From positions 1 through 64,000 of the forward strand of contig CCFE01000018.1 of the NCBI GenBank assembly GCA_000752035.1: a stretch of DNA of 64,000 nucleotides, read 5' to 3'. How positions within the stretch are numbered: position 1 is the stretch's first letter; each line of letters opens with the position of its first letter. Under the pieces are notes generated by a model. The model had not been told where the DNA came from. It saw only the letters and a list, made by a program, of their open reading frames with translations, and made no database searches. Positions 62,200 through 64,000 of the stretch are shown here, piece by piece. The stretch comes from Bacillus rubiinfantis. Its GTDB lineage: Bacteria > Bacillota > Bacilli > Bacillales > Cytobacillaceae. The translations under genes were made by a program, and so were the position numbers.

Positions 62200-63207
62200 G
62201 TGAATAATATTACTATTTATGATGTTGCCCGCGAAGCAAATGTTTCGATGGCAACCGTTTCACGTGTAGTGAATGGTAACCCGAATGTTAAACCGGTTAC
62301 AAGGAAAAAGGTATTAGAAGTTATTGAGCGTCTTGGCTATGTCCCTAATGCAGTCGCCCGAGGGCTGGCAAGTAAAAAAACAACCACTGTTGGTGTGATT
62401 ATCCCTGATATTTCAAATATCTTTTTTGCTGAACTTGCCAGAGGAATAGAAGATATTGCGACAATGTATAAATATAATATCATACTCAGCAACTCTGACC
62501 AAAATAAAGATAAGGAACTGCATTTGTTCCATACTATGCTTGGAAAACAAGTGGATGGAATTGTTTTTATGAGCGGCCATATTACGGAAGATCATGTAAC
62601 TGAGTTTGAAAAATCACAGTTACCAATTGTATTAGCTGGCTCAATTGAACCTACGGAGACGATTCCGTCGGTAAATATTGATTACGAACAAGCAGCATTT
62701 GATTCTGTTAAGGAATTCATCGAAAGAGGCCATCGACATATTGCCTTTGTGAATGGCCCGTTATATGAACCCGATATCACGGTTAAGAAACTGAATGGAT
62801 ATAAGCGAGCGCTGGCAGAAGGGAATATTCCTTTTAATGAGGATTTTATTATTGAAGGTGATTACACATATGATTCTGGGCTTGAAGCAATTGAAAAAAT
62901 GTTAGAGCTCCCGGAAAAACCTACTGCCGTTTTTGTTGGGGCTGATGAAATGGCCTTAGGAGTCGTTCATGGGGCACAGGATAAAGGATTTCAGATTCCT
63001 GAGGATCTAGAGGTAATTACTTCCGATAATACAAGATTATCATTAATGGTTCGTCCACAGCTGACTACGGTTGTCCAGCCATTATATGATATCGGTGCAG
63101 TTGCAATGCGTCTCTTAACTAAACTCATGAATAAGGAAAAAGTGGAAGAGCAGATTGTTGTATTGCCACATCGAATTGAACATCGCCAATCAACAAAAGA
63201 GCAATAA
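62200..63207 (+). CDS. ccpA: Catabolite control protein A
   Basis: This LacI-family master regulator of carbon catabolite control binds cre sites together with HPr(Ser-P). The 335-residue protein has the helix-turn-helix at 3-24 (ITIYDVAREANVSMATVSRVV), the hinge AVARGLASKKT and the conserved core RLSLMVRPQLTTVVQP. The GTG at 62200 gives the CcpA opening NNITIYDVA behind AGGAGAG. Oddity: the usual GFDN of the effector domain reads TSDN here. Confidence 0.96.
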   Translation: MNNITIYDVAREANVSMATVSRVVNGNPNVKPVTRKKVLEVIERLGYVPNAVARGLASKKTTTVGVIIPDISNIFFAELARGIEDIATMYKYNIILSNSDQNKDKELHLFHTMLGKQVDGIVFMSGHITEDHVTEFEKSQLPIVLAGSIEPTETIPSVNIDYEQAAFDSVKEFIERGHRHIAFVNGPLYEPDITVKKLNGYKRALAEGNIPFNEDFIIEGDYTYDSGLEAIEKMLELPEKPTAVFVGADEMALGVVHGAQDKGFQIPEDLEVITSDNTRLSLMVRPQLTTVVQPLYDIGAVAMRLLTKLMNKEKVEEQIVVLPHRIEHRQSTKEQ

Positions 63208-63236
63208 CAAAGCCGGCCATTGCGCCGGCTTTTCTT
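63208..63236 (+). terminator. Bidirectional terminator, ccpA / acuC
   Basis: The 9-bp stem AAAGCCGGC / GCCGGCTTT lies between converging genes. Confidence 0.85.
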
Positions 63237-64000
63237 TATAATGTTTGCGTTTTACTTTGGCTTCTTATCGGATATAATGCTTTTTCCAATGTAAGCTGGT
63301 TTTTTTCGGTTATTTCCGCCTTTCTAGGAATAGGAGCGTAAAGATTCTCTGGGTCATCCCATTCCTTTGGCAATTGTACAGGGGATTTAGCTTGCCAAAA
63401 GTCCACCCATTGGGTTGGCAGCAGTCCGTAGGAGTTTGTGTTTTCTGTCATTTCCAGCCATATTAGCGCCCATGCTCTCGGGACAACACGCCATATATCA
63501 TAACCGCCGCCACCGACAGCAATCCATCTACCATCACAATATTGATGAGCGAGTTCATGAGCAAGCTTCGGAATTTCCCGGTAAATCTTCATTGTCGCGG
63601 ATAGATGTGTCAATGGGTCATAGTAGTGTGAGTCAGCGCCGTTCTGGGTTAGGATCACATCTGGTTTGAAAAACTCAGCAATCTCTCTAAAAGCTTGATA
63701 GTAGCAATCGAGCCAAGATTCATCTTCAGTAAAGGCATCGACCGGAATGTTAAATGAATATCCGTAGCCGGCTCCCTGTCCACGTTCATTAACATTTCCT
63801 GTCCCGGGGAATAAATAGCGGCCAGTTTCATGGATTGATAGTGTACACACATTCGGTTCGTCATAAAAAGACCATTGCACTCCGTCTCCATGATGCGCAT
63901 CTGTGTCAACGTATAGGACGCGGGCATGATATTTTTCCAGCAGATATTTAATGGCTACTGAGCTGTCGTTATAGACACAAAAACCAGATGCCTTTCCGCG
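63236..64000 (-). CDS. acuC: AcuC histone-deacetylase-family protein (5' end off window)
   Basis: This is the C-terminal 254 residues of a class I/II deacetylase. The frame stays open to the window edge, so the start is missing. Catalytic features are visible: GFCVYND, VDTDAHHGDGVQ, the metal-site QNGADSHYYDPL and VGGGGYDIWRVVPRAW. In B. subtilis AcuC deacetylates acetyl-CoA synthetase, reversing AcuA, and lies next to ccpA in the same convergent arrangement. Confidence 0.93.
   Translation of the reverse strand, partial: RGKASGFCVYNDSSVAIKYLLEKYHARVLYVDTDAHHGDGVQWSFYDEPNVCTLSIHETGRYLFPGTGNVNERGQGAGYGYSFNIPVDAFTEDESWLDCYYQAFREIAEFFKPDVILTQNGADSHYYDPLTHLSATMKIYREIPKLAHELAHQYCDGRWIAVGGGGYDIWRVVPRAWALIWLEMTENTNSYGLLPTQWVDFWQAKSPVQLPKEWDDPENLYAPIPRKAEITEKNQLTLEKALYPIRSQSKTQTL

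Overview
The window is 64 kb of low-GC Firmicute chromosome, most likely from a Bacillaceae species (Bacillus or a near relative such as Neobacillus; genus not settled). The evidence is a 5S rRNA gene followed by a 22-gene tRNA array in the same order as the trnB array of Bacillus subtilis, a men/pckA/metK/asnB/ytp/ytx/aroA(G)-ccpA-acuC gene order that follows the B. subtilis yt-region, strong AGGAGG ribosome binding sites with many TTG and GTG starts, and typical Bacillus regulation (SAM riboswitch, leucyl T-box, and Zur, PerR and CcpN sites).

Layout. 1-2650: end of an rRNA operon with 22 complete tRNA genes and three odd chimeric units made of a tRNA 5' piece plus a related insert. 2.7-11.6 kb: menaquinone pathway, with menA divergent from menF-menD-menH-menB-menE-menC. 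11.6-16.5 kb: zinc-uptake lipoprotein divergent from a beta-carbonic anhydrase with Zur-like boxes between, then ytjA, ytzI, two small conserved genes, ytkD, ytmA and ytmB. 16.5-24.7 kb: pckA, SAM riboswitch-metK, asnB, ytoA, ytpA-ytpB (sesquarterpene synthesis). 24.7-30 kb: ytqA-ytqB, ytzC, MFS exporter, Na+/alanine symporter. 30-37.8 kb: T-box-leuS, rhodanese, cse60, ytfP, murJ-like ytgP, ytzG. 37.9-44.7 kb: a stretch that looks accessory relative to B. subtilis: secreted HExxH protease, B3/B4-domain protein with a MarR regulator, paiA-paiB, a PerR-type Dps, a long E. coli-type speD, and a DUF2935 protein. 44.7-57.5 kb: ytnA permease, ytzE, dat, thpR, ytmP, ytzH, trmB, ytnP, ytzB, ytoP, a DUF84 NTPase, ytpP, ytpQ, sftA. 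57.7-64 kb: murC, ytxG-ytxH-ytxJ, aroA(G), ccpA, and acuC running off the end.

How it works together. Chorismate made through AroA(G) feeds MenF-D-H-C-E-B-A to menaquinone. PckA, MetK, AsnB, LeuS and CcpA are core metabolism and its control. YtpA/YtpB act on lipids and terpenoids. MurC and YtgP act in peptidoglycan synthesis and SftA in chromosome translocation. PaiA/PaiB and SpeD point to polyamine handling.

Most noteworthy: (i) the chimeric tRNA-fMet and tRNA-Phe units, which share a conserved insert; (ii) two Zur-like boxes between the zinc lipoprotein and the carbonic anhydrase; (iii) a near-identical ~30-bp site in front of both ytnA and aroA(G); (iv) a short frame with an excellent ribosome binding site overlapping the start of ytgP; (v) several families of small intergenic palindromic repeats, one of which forms the C-terminus of the MFS transporter. 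No prophage, insertion sequence, CRISPR array or recognisable defence island was seen.
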